The notes beneath the pieces are model-generated. The model did no database searches. It saw nothing but the letters and a program-made list of their open reading frames with translations, and was not told the origin of the DNA. Below, piece after piece: positions 36,750 to 47,920 of a stretch of 64,000 bases of DNA. Both the position numbers and the translations under genes were made by a program. The first letter of the stretch is position 1. Every line of letters begins with the position of its first letter. The stretch is from positions 188,863,838 to 188,927,837 of the forward strand of contig OU015492.1 in assembly GCA_907164885.2 (NCBI GenBank). The letters are read 5' to 3'. Source of the DNA: Dolomedes plantarius. Taxonomy: Eukaryota > Arthropoda > Arachnida > Araneae > Dolomedidae.

Positions 36750-38086
36750 CGAGGGTTATTTTTTTTTCAAGGTCCGATAGGTCGCTAAATGAAAATCACA
36801 GTCAGAATCAAGAAAATTTTATATGGAACAATCTGATACAACATTAAGCTACTTTTCGACGTAATCGCCGTTCCGATTCACACATTTGTCGTAGCGTGGT
36901 ACCAATTTTCCAATACCTTCATCATAGAAAGCAGCCGCCTATGTTTTCAGCCAATTCTGTACGCTGGTCTGCAGCTCGTTGTCTGTGGCGAATTTTTGTC
37001 CTCCTAGCCAGCGTTTCATGTGGGCAAAGAGATGAAAATCTGAGGGAGCCAAGTCAGGACTGTATGGTGGGAGATCAAAAACTTCCCATCCAAAACGCTG
37101 CAGGAGGATCTTTGTTGCAACTGCAGTATGCGGCCTCGCATTGTTATGAAGAAGGACAATGCCTGACGACAACATTCCTCTTCTCTTGTTCTGAATTGAC
37201 ATTCGAAGACGTTGAAGAGTCTTGCTGCACGAAGCTGCATTGATGGTTGTGCCATGTGGCATGAATTCCACCGAGAGAACACCCTTACGGTCCCAAAACA
37301 CTGTAACCATACACTTTTTGGTGGAGAACGTGCGCTTGAACTTCACTGGTTTACGACTCGGGGAGTGTGAATGCATCCACTTTATGGATTGCTCTTTCGT
37401 TTCTTCAGTTTCGTAATGGACCCATGTCTCATCTCCTGTGACAATTTTGTCCAAAAACTCATCTCCATCGTGATGGTAGAGCTGGAGGAAGGTTAATGCG
37501 GCTCCCATTCGCTGAGTTTTGTGATGGTCAGACAGCATCTTGGGAACCCATCTCGCGCAGAGTTTGCGGTAATCGAGTAATTCACTCACAATGGTATAGA
37601 GAGCTGACCGTGAAATTTCCGGAATCAAATCACTCAACCCAGAAATTGTGAACCGACGATTTCCGCGAATCGCCTGATCCACGCGCTGAACAAGATCATC
37701 GGTTGACACTGGCTTCCTTCCCTGGCCGCCTGCATCATGAACATCTGTGCGTCCAGCATCAAAGTTACTGCACCATTTCCGCACTTTGCTGTCAGACATG
37801 AACGTTTCTCCGTACACTTTACTCATTCGTCTATGAATTTCAGCTGCATTGCTTCCTTCAGCATGCAGAAATTAAATGACTGAACTCAACTCACATTTAG
37901 TTTGAGACTCTATTTTTCGAAGCATGTTTATGTGCTCCCTAACGTACTTAGAAATGACAACCGCGAATCAGCGAGTTCCCCTGGCCAACTACAGACACAG
38001 CGCAAGACGTCTGCGCACAGACCTAGCGGATTTTCCCCGAAGCTTTCCTTTAGCGACCCATCGGACCTTGAAAAAAATAGCCCTCG
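36750..38086 (-). mobile_element. mariner element, full length
   Basis: 1337 bp with ~40-bp inverted ends CGAGGGTTATTTTTTTTTCA and CGAGGGCTATTTTTTTCAAG, continuing GGTCCGATRGGTCGCTAAA. TA lies on both sides, and the right side continues into a TA microsatellite. It encodes the transposase pseudogene at 36849-37925. Confidence 0.9.
36849..37925 (-). pseudogene. mariner transposase with two stops and a lost catalytic D
   Basis: From the ATG at 37925 (MLRKIESQTKCELSSVI) a TAA at 37874-37872 interrupts the frame, and FLHAEGSNAAEIHRRMSK continues. A second stop (TAG, 36941-36939) follows WLKT, where the family usually has glutamine, and the frame goes on as AAAFYDEGIGKLVPRYDKC to the true end at 36849, giving 358 positions. 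The helix-turn-helix region includes SDSKVRKWCSNF. The catalytic motifs are VTGDETWVHYE (first D present), LLHNNARPHTA (second position is N, not D) and YSPDLAPSDFHLF (third D present). The spacing of 34 residues fits the classical mariner DD34D. The D-to-N change alone would abolish catalysis. The open 295-residue stretch is 36939-37826. Confidence 0.9.
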
Positions 38087-38087
38087 T

Positions 38088-38110
38088 ATATATATATATA
38101 TATATATATA
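38088..38110. repeat. short (TA)n run
   Basis: TA run at the right end of the mariner. Confidence 0.9.
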
Positions 38111-39470
38111 CGAATTAATTTATGAGTGTATGTGTGAAAAACGAAGAAATACCTAACTGGAAAAATGTGGTTTCAGTATGTAGATGAAATTTTTTAAACA
38201 TCTAATTATAAAACATTTTGTCAAAACGTAATCTATTTTCCCCAATTTTGGACGTAAAAATCTTCATTAAGTAAATTACAAATATTTTCTTATTTCTTCA
38301 TACACGTGTCTCTTAGGCACATGATTATTTAATTCTTTCATTTTATTGAAAAGTTAAATACCTCAAGACGTTGTTTTCTTGCGAAGACTCAATAAATGTG
38401 AAAAATATTTATGAGATTGCTATGTAAGCAAGATTCTAGATGAATTATTCATAAGATAATGCGAAAATAAAATTCGAAATCAAGAGAAAATAAGTTTTTA
38501 TGATATCTAAAAGGATAATATTTTGCCACTGAATTATTCTAAGAAGTAGAATGTAATTGAATCTCGTAATTCTTTCCACAACATGTGTAAAATATATGTA
38601 TATATATTTTACAGAAACTTATAGGTATAAATATCCCAATTCCTATGTTTTAAAAATTTCGATAGAAATATTTAAAAATTTATGTACGTTTTATCTTTTT
38701 CGATATAAACTACCAGAAATTATGTTCGAAATGTTTGAAAATCTACGTAAATAGAAAGTATTGAAATGATACTACAAATTTTATAACTTTCTTATACCGA
38801 GTGACAATTTTCACTAAGAGAATTTACAAAACTTAGGTAAATACACTTTATCTCAAAACTTAAAACAACGAATTTTGAATGTTCTTCATTTAAGGAAGAA
38901 AATTCAAAAGTTCTAACCTTAGATTCAGGATTTAGCAATATCATTGAGGATTAAGTTTGATTTTATTTAATATTTTTCTATTTCAAAGCTTCTATCCCAT
39001 TCTGGGCCTTGAAATTACATGCCATAAGGGTAGTTGAAGGATAAATTTTATTGAGAGAATGAATTGGGAGGCTAGAGAGGATTGCACAGAGTTTTTAGAT
39101 TCTGACTTTTCAAGCCACTTCGACATCTAACTTACGAATTTAAGCATTGACCATCAGTTGCATGATGTTTATCAATTAATTACATAGCAAAGAATGATGT
39201 TGCTACCGCTTGTTGGTTCTGTGTTAATTCTCTGTAAAACTGTGTTAAATAAATATCGTACTTCGAGGATATCAAGGATATAAGCAGTAATTCATGGTTT
39301 CTCAGCAGAGACCTTACTTAAACATGAAGATATTGGCTTATTTTTAAATTTTTTATGGCTAATAAAGGTAACATCGATGAGGTGTGAGGCAATAAAGATG
39401 GTAAAATATGTTTAACATCCATTGTACAAAATATACGTCATAACACACATTTCGTATTAGTAAATTATTG
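38111..39470. other. AT-rich stretch, nothing recognised
   Basis: No supported feature. Confidence 0.5.
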
Positions 39471-39473
39471 ATA

Positions 39474-39613
39474 CAACTTAAAAACTGTTGCTCTTTCAAG
39501 TGTAAAAATGTATGTTTTAATAACTATTTATATTACAATACAATTTTAAGTATCGAAAAATTTCATTAAAATTGTTTCCTTTTCTTTTTTGTGTCCTAAT
39601 TATAAACATATTG
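39474..39613. repeat. 140-bp direct repeat, left copy
   Basis: It runs from CTTAAAAACTGTTGCTCT to AATTATAAACATATT and repeats at 39972-40113 in the same orientation with close to 90% identity. The copies flank the tRNA-like and LTR-like segment. Confidence 0.9.
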
Positions 39614-39637
39614 CCACATTCCGAAGGTAACTGCAAG

Positions 39638-39722
39638 TAGCAGCGTGGCCGAATGGTTCAAACACTGGATTGCTGACCGACAGGTCTTCGGTTCGAACCT
39701 GTCAGTAACTTCTGTTTTTCCT
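39638..39722 (+). mobile_element. tRNA-like sequence, probable SINE head or tRNA pseudogene
   Basis: TAGCAGCGTGGCCGAATGGT carries an A-box-like TGGCCGAATGGTTCAAACA, and GGTTCGAACCTG is a good B box 55 bases later. The 5' part resembles a serine tRNA, with GCT in the anticodon position (TTGCTGA). The anticodon stem, however, does not pair, the T-arm is altered, and no acceptor stem can be closed. A functional tRNA is therefore unlikely. Confidence 0.6.
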
Positions 39723-39976
39723 TTCATTCTGATTTATATTACCTTTCTCAAAATTTTGAGAAAGTTCCTGTTTATGTAAATTTACCTTATGTTAATTTGT
39801 TATGCTAATTTACCTTATTTCTAGAAAGTTCTTAAGTTGTATGTATATAAGAGAATTCCCTCAAGCTGAGGGCAGTTCAGTAGTGTGATTGCTTCCTGCT
39901 CGCATCCTGCTAATAAACTTCTTTGACCGTAAAAACGTGTTGGTTTATTCTGTATATTTCACACTTCTACGTGACA
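39701..39976 (+). mobile_element. possible solo-LTR-like segment
   Basis: It begins TGTCA and ends TGACA. It contains a TATA-like GTATATAAGAG (39843-39853), a small hairpin CCCTCAAGCTGAGGG and a polyadenylation signal AATAAA (39912), in LTR-like order and spacing. No target duplication could be confirmed, and it overlaps the tail of the tRNA-like sequence, so a composite SINE is an alternative. Confidence 0.4.
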
Positions 39977-40113
39977 CCTTAAAAACTGTTGCTCTATTTC
40001 AAGTGTAAAAATGTATGTTTTAATAAGATTTATATAATAATACTATTTTAGGTATTGAAAAATTCCTTCAAAATTGTTTACTTTTCTTTTTTATGTCGTA
40101 ATTATAAACATAT
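39972..40113. repeat. 140-bp direct repeat, right copy
   Basis: Partner of 39474-39613. Confidence 0.9.
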
Positions 40114-42548
40114 TTTAATTAATAACAGACTGTTTCTTAAATAATTCCTCTTTACTTCACACAAGTACAAAAGCACCATCTCATAAAAAAACAAAATATT
40201 AGTGAAATCTCAATATCAAATGTTGAATCTAGTTTTGGAATTATATGTTTGGATGTAAAGTAGTACATTGTTTAAACAAAGCCTAATAGAAGTTTCAAAT
40301 AGAAGCGATTTAACAACAATAGATTTGCTTCTCTCTGTACATAGTTTCTTTAAATCTATAAGTAAGCAAGTAAAGAAATAAAAAACTATTGGTTCCAAAT
40401 TCAAAATTTATTGTTCAGTTTTTAATAGTCATCAAGAGTATTACAGAAATAGTTTGAATTTTTTCCTTTGAATTTGCAAGCATACTGTTACTCCTTTTAA
40501 AATTATTCTAGTTTCTTATTCAATAAAGCAAAACACTTTTAGATATGGTCATGAGTAGGGCTACTTTGTGCTATTTCAAATGGTACCTTTACCATCAAAG
40601 AGACATAAACCAGGCATAGTGCATTTATTTTAGACATTCTAAAATCTTTATAAGTTCAAAGCTATTTTCTACATGAGTCGTATTCTAAGTTCCAGCCACA
40701 AAAACTATTTTACATAGAATTTTATTTCCTGATACTCAATTCTTATTTCACCTTTACAGAAAACATCTCTGATTCCATTAGTGAATAGTGTGTAAGGTAT
40801 ACACAAGATTCGATTCACAAGAATCGAACTTTTGAGTGAATGAATTAAAGAAGCTGCTTTAGATATGCTAATTTCGGCATACGCGCTTAGTATAAATACC
40901 ATGCAGCGTCATTAATTAAAAAAAGTTGTTAAGGTTGAAAAGGTGTTATCCTGCGCTAGTGCTTAGCAGGCCCAAAGTTTACGTGGCAGTACTGCTGGTT
41001 TGACTCTCTGCTGGGTTGTGAGTATTCGAAATGTGTATTTCTATTGAATGATAATATATATATTCCGTACAAGTAGTACGTATGCTTATTGCTGTAAAAG
41101 CCAATTATATATGTGCAACGAATTCAATAAACTTTGTTTCATGTATAAACTGTGTTTGTATCAAATTCAAATAGAGTGCCACTTCAAATTATATACACCC
41201 AAGTCTGGGTAGAAGTGAGCATAGTTACTCTATAAGTGTATTACAGTCTGTACGTAATTTTAATTTTCTCATTTCATTGAAAATAAAGAGTGTTGACTGA
41301 ATATACTTTTCTTGGTTTATATATACTAGAACCATATTTTTAGGCTTACGAAGTTTATTTGGAGTGCAAGAGTAAGTGCCAATATTTACCAATAAAAAAT
41401 ACTTCGTAAAATTTCCTCTCCACGTATGTAACGTACTTGTCACACGTGACAAAAACAAACAGATTACATGAGCAGAGATTAACTATACTAGAAAGGTTTT
41501 TTTTTCATTTTATCATTACAATATTTTAACAAAACAGAAACATTTCAAACCAAAATGGCAATCAAATACATGAAATACAAAAAAAAAATCATCTGCACAA
41601 AGAAATGAAGAAAAATATTTTTTAAGGCAGATTGATGAAAAACAAAACTTCACAAAGTCCTTGAGTTAATTTTATCACTTTTGATCTGTGTTCTTTCTGC
41701 TGTAACAAAAGCAGTTATTCAACATTAACGAGATTTTATTGCGTCCTCCATGTGTGCTTTAATGGGGGAAAATAAATAATATGTAAATAAAATAAACTAC
41801 GCCGACTACAATTTTGCGCAATTATAAGCAAAAGATATTAATAATAACCCATTATTATGTATTAAAATTATACACCAAGGGCTAAAAATAGCAGAAATTT
41901 GGGAGCTGAAGGAATTATTATGCAAGGAGGAAGTTCCGTTTACTTCAAAATAATATCGTTTGTGCCACAGTTTGTGAATTATTAATCAGCCATTGCGGCA
42001 ATGAGATTCAGTTATTTTAAGAAGGGAACTAGGTTAACATTTTCTCCTAACTTCTTTTTCCATGTTTAAAATTATTTATCTGAAACAAATTAAATCAGAA
42101 AAGCTAGACTAAAATTATATTTTTAACAGATTACTACTAACAAATTATTTTTTATCTTTAAATATTAATTTCTATTTTTTAACACTTATTTCGAAAAATA
42201 TTTTTTGGGAGGGAATCAACTTAAAACATTTATTTATTGCCAAAACATTAAATTCATGAAGCAATGTATTTAGGCTCATTTAAAAAACCTTGAGTTTTAT
42301 GAAAGATGTTAAAAATGCTATCGATATTTAACTATACTGAACAGGAATAAAAGTTGCTTATGACGTCTATTTTGTTGTTTAAATTTCACTGACATTAATA
42401 TCATATATATATGTTTCCCTTAGAATCATATCAGAACTCAGGCTACATGCATAAAGATTTAAATGACTTAGAAATATATTTGATTTATGTCTAATAACTA
42501 AAATTTAAAATGCTTGAAAATGTAAATTTTACAAAATTGTTTATTAAA
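40114..42548. other. AT-rich stretch, nothing firm
   Basis: No coding frame has family resemblance. A faint tRNA-like GCTGGTTTGACTCTC at ~41000 may be a decayed SINE, but I cannot support it. Confidence 0.45.
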
Positions 42549-42651
42549 ATGTTTCCGAAACACCAATAAAAATGAAATCGATCGGTGGTTCAGTTAAACG
42601 ACGATAACTACTTGTAGACCCTGTATTAGTTGATTAACTAATACAGGGTGA

Positions 42652-43482
42652 GAGACGGCTCAGGCGTATTGTACGTAGCCAGCGAAGCCAAGCATTAGCT
42701 CAAATAACCCCCCAGTTTAATGACGGTGCCAGTCGTACAGTCAGTAAACGGACTGTGCAACGCTCGCTTCACAGTGTGGGTTTCGGGAGCCGTCGATCTA
42801 CGAGAGTACCATTGCTCTATACTCGCCATCGGGCTGCACGTCTTGCCTTAGCAAGAGAGCACAGAGACTGGAGTGTAGAGGACTGGAAACGAGTAGCATG
42901 GAGTGATGAGTCTCAATTCCGACTACTTAACGCCGACGGGAGGCTGAGAATATGGCGTCAGGCTCATGAAGCCATGGATACTGCATGCCTGCTGGAACTG
43001 TACAAGGGCATGGTGGATCAATCATGGTCTGGGGTGTTTTTTCGTGGCACAGTTTGGAATCTTTGGTGCGTGTACCAACCTCCCTCAATGCAATTCGGTA
43101 CGTAGAGTTGCTAGGTGATCACCTCCATCCGTTTATGCTGTTCTGTTATCCGCACGGTAATGGAGTTTTCCAGCAAGACAACTGTACCTCTCACAAGTCC
43201 CGGTTGGCTACTGGCTGGTTGGATGAGCATTCCTCTAACTTCTCTGTCATGAATTGGCCACCTAGAAGCCCAGACTTAAATCCTATTGAGCATCTTTGGG
43301 ATGTTTTGGAACAAGGCGTGAAAGGCCATCACACAGCACCAAAGAACCTTACTGAATTATGGACAGCTTTAGCCAGTATTTGGCAAGCCATTCACGTGGA
43401 ACGTTTCCAGAAACTTGTTGAATCTATGCCTCGTCGTGTGGCAGCCGTTATCAAGGCCAGAGGAGGCCCAACTCGTTACTAG
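42652..43482 (+). pseudogene. Tc1-like transposase, 5' truncated and frameshifted
   Basis: The frame starts RRLRRIVRSQRSQALAQITP, the second half of the DNA-binding region; the first helix-turn-helix is missing. It continues RVPLLYTRHRAARLALAREH, then WKRVAWSDESQF with the first catalytic D. A one-base frame change near 42985 separates it from MPAGTVQGHGGSIMVWGVFS. The rest is intact, with VFQQDNCTSHKSR (second D), RSPDLNPIEHLWD (E) and the end ARGGPTRY, stop at 43480. By my count 36 residues lie between the second D and the E, against 34 in classical Tc1. It is a different family from the Tc1 at 17820. Confidence 0.85.
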
Positions 43483-43687
43483 GTAGGTATCCCTAATTCA
43501 GTGGCACTTCAGTGTAGTTGGTCTTGAATTTGTAATGGTGTACTCTTCACAGACTACAGATGGGGTGTGTTGCGAATTCAGAGTTTGTTTGTTAAAAGGT
43601 GGCGCTGCTCTGCAAAAGATTGAGTTAACTTGTGCGGCTGCGCCAGAAAGTTCTGTTCTGTCTTCTTGTTGAGGTGATGCAAGTTGA

Positions 43688-44237
43688 GGCCATTAATTTC
43701 CAAGACTGATCAAATAACTCCAGAAAATATTACATGAAATACATACCCATTTAATGTGTTTCGAAGTAACTCCCACCTGCCGCAATGCACTTCTGTGCTC
43801 AGCTGTATTAGTTTCGGAAACATCTTTTGAAGTCCTCTTTCGGAATGCTCTTTAATGTGGAAGTCACCGTTTTCTTGATGGCTTCGACATCCTCAAATAT
43901 TGTTCCCTTCAGCAAATTGGCCCAGCATGAGGTCGGGGAGATGCAGCATCCTCCATACTCTCCAAACTTAGCACCGGCAGACTTTTCCTTGTTTCAAAAA
44001 CGGAAAGATTTGCTGAAGGGAACAAGATTTGAGGATGTCGAAGCCATCACGAAAACGGTGACGTCCAAATTAAAGAGCATTCTGAAAGAGGACTTTAAAT
44101 GTTGTTCCCGAAAGTTATACAGCCGAGCACAGAAGCGCATTACTGCAGGAGGGAATTACTTCGAAACATATTAAATGGGTATGTATTTCATATAATATTT
44201 TCTAGAGTTATTAGATCAGTCCTGGAAATTAATGGCC
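43688..44237 (+). mobile_element. palindromic mariner fragment
   Basis: Two 229-bp arms (43688-43916 and 44009-44237) are inverted copies at high identity, around a 92-bp centre. The right arm plus centre encode the mariner C-terminus: QHPPYSPNLAPADFSLFQ with the third catalytic D, then LKGTRFEDVEAITKTVTSKL, and AQKRITAGGNYFETY with a stop at 44172. The outer ends GGCCATTAATTTCC are inverted, so the fragment looks like two mariner 3' ends joined head to head. Confidence 0.85.
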
Positions 44238-44435
44238 GTACCTTGTACATATATATGTGTGTGTGTTATAAAAGAACAGGGTTTTCTCCACACAATGTTG
44301 TTTTTCATTTCATTAAAAAGATTGAAATGGTACCATAGGACACGTTAGTTAATCAACTAATACAGGAGATATAAGTGGTTATCATCGTTTAACTAAACCA
44401 ACAATCGATTTCATTTTATTCTTGTTCGGAAACAT

Positions 44436-45655
44436 AAACATCTGTTGTTACATTAATATGTAACTTCATTGATAGTTCTAAGTCTCTAAATTCATTCTAA
44501 TCATCTAAATTAAGATAATTTTTTCAAATTATTTGGTGAATAATTACACAGGTTTAATTATGCAGGAGTTAAACATATATCTAGGTACAGCACCAATTAT
44601 TTTTTCTCACTAAGCGTGCTTTCCATTTCCTTTAACAGAAATATTCTCCCCTTATACAAAATATTAAACTTAAACACTTATTTTGAGCTTTGAAATCAGA
44701 CTTACTCCTAATCTCTATGTTTATGAATCTTTGGGGAGAAATTCTTTTCCAAAATGTATAACAATTGTTTAGAGACTCAGAATATTTTACCGTTAGAATT
44801 TAGACTGTTAGAATATTCTAACACTTGCTATACCGTTTAATTTTATTATTTACATGAATAAAAATAATTCTGCTGCGCGTGTTTAAAACTTTGCTCTGAT
44901 GGGATTAGTTACTTTCGACTGCCGCATCTTGGGAAAATAAATATACAAGTTAGAAGATTTAGTTATTGTTTCCTCGATTTTCTATTAGTTTGAAGCCAAG
45001 AGCATTTTAATTTAATTGCGATTGCCCGGAAGTAAAGGTATTTTCAGCCAATTCATACTTCCAGGGGCTAAAGTATAATTCTAAAATACATTGTTCGCTT
45101 AATTTACCTCGTGAAATAAAGGTTTATATCGATTGAAGTGTTGAAAAATGTGTCTCAAATGAACACAGAAAAATTTCGACTGCATCGCGTTATAACACCA
45201 GTGAATTTCAGTCCAGAAGTTTTTGTCGCAAAAAATAAACGAATAAAACACTATAATAAGAATAAATTACTTCGGATATTACGTCGAAAAAATTGTGACT
45301 CGTTTCCTAATGCTTAAAAAGCTCCTGGAAGCTTTTGAAGATCATCAAAACGTTAAATACTTATCAGTAGTATCTGACTGTAGTTTGAAATCACAGTTTA
45401 TGATAAAAGCTCATAATATTTCGACTCTCATTTTAATGGTTTTATAATAGTTTCTAAAATTAGGATGCATTTTCTTTAAGTTTTTTTGTTTTGTATTTAC
45501 CTTTTTGTACCAAATATCCCCTCCGAAGTACCATATTGAAATGAATTTGACCAAACTAATATTTCATGCTATCAAAGGTATGACGTTTTTGTTTAATCTT
45601 GCTGTTGTTTCTTATGCCCCTGGACTGACAGCAACATCAAATCAAGTCCAATATA
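44436..45655. other. AT-rich stretch, nothing recognised
   Basis: No supported feature. Confidence 0.5.
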
Positions 45656-45671
45656 GGCTATTGGACTGAAA

Positions 45672-45960
45672 GGGGGGGGGGCTCCGGTTTTAATTAGCAC
45701 CACAAGGGTCGGCGTCCGACTTGGCTACAAATCAGTCCCATAATTTCGAACCGTGTCAAGTGACGACAGCGCTCTACTTGACCCCGCACCAGAGACAAAT
45801 TTTGAGAAATTGTAGGACATTGCAGCCACGACAGATTTTTCATGCACCAGCCGCCATTTATGTACACGGCGGGGAATTTGTTAGCGACGGACATCGAACC
45901 AGAGACGTTCAGATCCCTGGCCCGTCTCATAGGGACATGACAATAAATCGATAGAGACAC
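45672..45960 (-). mobile_element. SINE-like repeat sharing a module with the left-edge array
   Basis: On the minus strand: TGGTTCGATGTCCG (B-box-like), then a body with CTCTGGTGCGGGGTCAAG, GTCGTCACTTGACACGGTTC and AAATTATGGGAC. These last blocks match the SINE half of each array unit at 1-2051. It ends at a run of ten C (G at 45672-45681 on the plus strand). The two overlapping frames of 77 and 88 codons on opposite strands are shadows. Confidence 0.65.
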
Positions 45961-46570
45961 GGAAAAGTTGGAAATTACAGGGCAAAGGCGAGTAAAGGAA
46001 GGAGAAAGAAATTAATATAAAACACAGTTAAATAAAAAGGAATAATAGTAGAGTATGGTGGCGATGATGGATCAAATAGGAATAATGAGCAATAAAATGG
46101 AATCGTTGAAGACAAGAATAGAGGTTGCAAGAAGCCAGGTGCAAAAGGAATAAGTAAAAGTAGGTCGAATCAGAGATTAGAGAAGACACAGAGGCAACAT
46201 TTATGACGCCAATAATACAGGGAATAATCAAGGAGAGGACCCAAAAAGGGGATGCGTGGGGAAATGGCCAGAAGGAGGAGAATTTGGAAAATAACGCCCA
46301 TACTGATTACTGGTTGAAATGAAGTTAGCAAGAAACCGCAGACCAATGAAGAAATAGAGATTGGGGAGAAGATGGCCAATAAGAGATTGAAAAAGGCGTA
46401 TCTAAAAATTAATAATGAAAAAGGATATGAAGAAAGTTAAGAGAAGATAATCTAAGACTTGATGTTAGACAGTCAGTTCGCAGATATCTTAGTACGAAGA
46501 AAGTCGCCATGAGTGAAAGATAGAGAAAGCTAAGCATTTGTACGAATTGGTCGAGGTCGAGTTATAGCCT
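45961..46570. other. nothing firm; A/G-rich on the plus strand
   Basis: The plus strand is unusually purine-rich. A short frame MVAMMDQIGIMSNKMESLKT could be a coiled-coil start of a decayed gag-like gene, but stops follow quickly. Unassigned. Confidence 0.4.
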
Positions 46571-46572
46571 CT

Positions 46573-46990
46573 ATGCATGAGTCTGCAGACGATTGATGAG
46601 CCCTGCATCCAGTTTCCGACGCCCATGATGATACAAAATTGATGAGTCCTGCATCCAGTTCCGACGCCCATGATGATAAAAGATTGATGAGCCTGTATCC
46701 AGTTCTCGACGCCCATGATGATAAACGACTAAGAAACCCGGCAACCAGTTCCAAACGTCCATGATGAAAGAAAGCTGATGAGCTTTGCATCCAGTTCCCG
46801 ACGCCCAAATCGCCTGATGACCAGGAAGCATTGCGACCAAGTCCGAGTGTCCGCAACAACAATTAATTGTGGAAGCCTTGCGACCAATGCCCAAATGCCC
46901 TTATGTAAAAATATCGAGGAACCACGCGTCGATTGCCAAGTGTCCACAATAGAAGGTGAACAACGATCGTCAGTATATGTACTGTTTCCT
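46573..46990. repeat. degenerate 45-48 bp minisatellite
   Basis: Eight units of the type GATGAGYCCTGCATCCAGTT followed by CCGACGCCCATGATGATAAA. The GCCCATG-equivalent lies at 46621, 46666, 46711, 46757, 46803, 46849, 46897 and 46942. The leftmost units are most alike, and similarity fades to the right. The first spacings are exactly 45 bp, equal to 15 codons. Confidence 0.8.
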
Positions 46991-47390
46991 TTTCCACTTA
47001 AGTTCCATATCATTCGTGCTCACAAAAGTGACGTTAATGCTAATAAATAATAAAGAACGCGATAGTGAATTAACTTGTGTAAGGAGATTATATAATGTAA
47101 TGTCTGCTAATGCGTAAATAAGATAATATAATAATAGGTATTATTATTATAAGATGAGTTATTGCGGTTTTATTTATAGATTAAGGGTAACGAATATAAT
47201 TGCAGAGTACGAGTTATTATTATATTTAGTGCAAAGTGTAGCTATTCTTATGAAATATATTATTATTTTAATTTATGTGTATTATGTTCAATAAATCTAT
47301 TTATCAATTCAAACCAGAGTAGTTCTTGACTAAAAGGATCACGACAAAAACGCAATGAGGGACGAGTGACGTACATGAAGAGTTCAATAT
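46991..47390. other. unassigned AT-rich segment with an AATAAA
   Basis: It ends near TTCAATAAATCTATTT (47289). It could be the 3' part of a decayed retroelement that includes the minisatellite; no second LTR was found. Confidence 0.35.
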
Positions 47391-47395
47391 AACCT

Positions 47396-47915
47396 TATAT
47401 GGTTCTGTTTCTTATGTACCCTGTGAATCTTCTAACGGTCCAGGCACACTATAAAGTAATAGGCAGAAATATAAATAATTCCTTTATTTTCTACGTAGAG
47501 GTAGATTAACATAGACCGACTTGGGGCTACAAATAATAACACAACAGTACCGCAACTTGCGGTACTAAGAAACTGAACTTTAAAGTCGTCATGAACCCTT
47601 TCAGGCAGAATATACGTTCACTAGCAATACCCATAACCATCGGGCTCTGAACTAACTATGGAAATCGTGAAGCCACCTAGGCTAAATACTAATGCTCTAT
47701 CAGTTAAATACCGCTATCACCTTCAATCTAACTTTTCTCGACTCTTTATCTCTACTAATAGCGTAACGTACTACGGTACAAATCTCCACTCCCTTCTTGG
47801 GCTCTTGCCAACTCAGCGTGTGTCACTTAAATAGACCAGACACCTGCTCCGAACTCACTTCGACTGGCCTGCGCAGCTACCAGAAATTTGCATCTGAGCA
47901 ACACGCGAACCCTAC
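47396..47915 (-). mobile_element. solo LTR-like element, copy 1
   Basis: 520 bp flanked by a 5-bp duplication AACCT (47391-47395 and 47916-47920). On the minus strand it starts (T)GTAGGGTTCGCGTGTTGC and has a TATA-like CTATTTAAGTG followed by an AATAAA (minus strand, ~47485), the order expected of an LTR. It matches the copy at 49654 over its whole length at about 90% identity. Confidence 0.75.
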
Positions 47916-47920
47916 AACCT

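Larger units (their letters stand above)
42549..44435. mobile_element. composite bounded by ~90-bp inverted arms
   Basis: The arms 42549-42641 and 44346-44435 are inverted copies at roughly 80% identity: ATGTTTCCGAA at the outside, AGTTAAACGA and GTATTAGTTGATTAACTA inside. Between them lie a truncated Tc1 gene and a palindromic mariner fragment. No target duplication was identified, so the arms may be an element's terminal repeats or an inverted duplication. Confidence 0.65.

Noticed and set aside
39638..39722. Functional tRNA gene
   Set aside because: A and B boxes are good, but the anticodon stem does not pair and no acceptor stem closes.
40940..41035. tRNA-derived SINE
   Set aside because: Only one weak B-box-like motif; no head, tail or matching copy.
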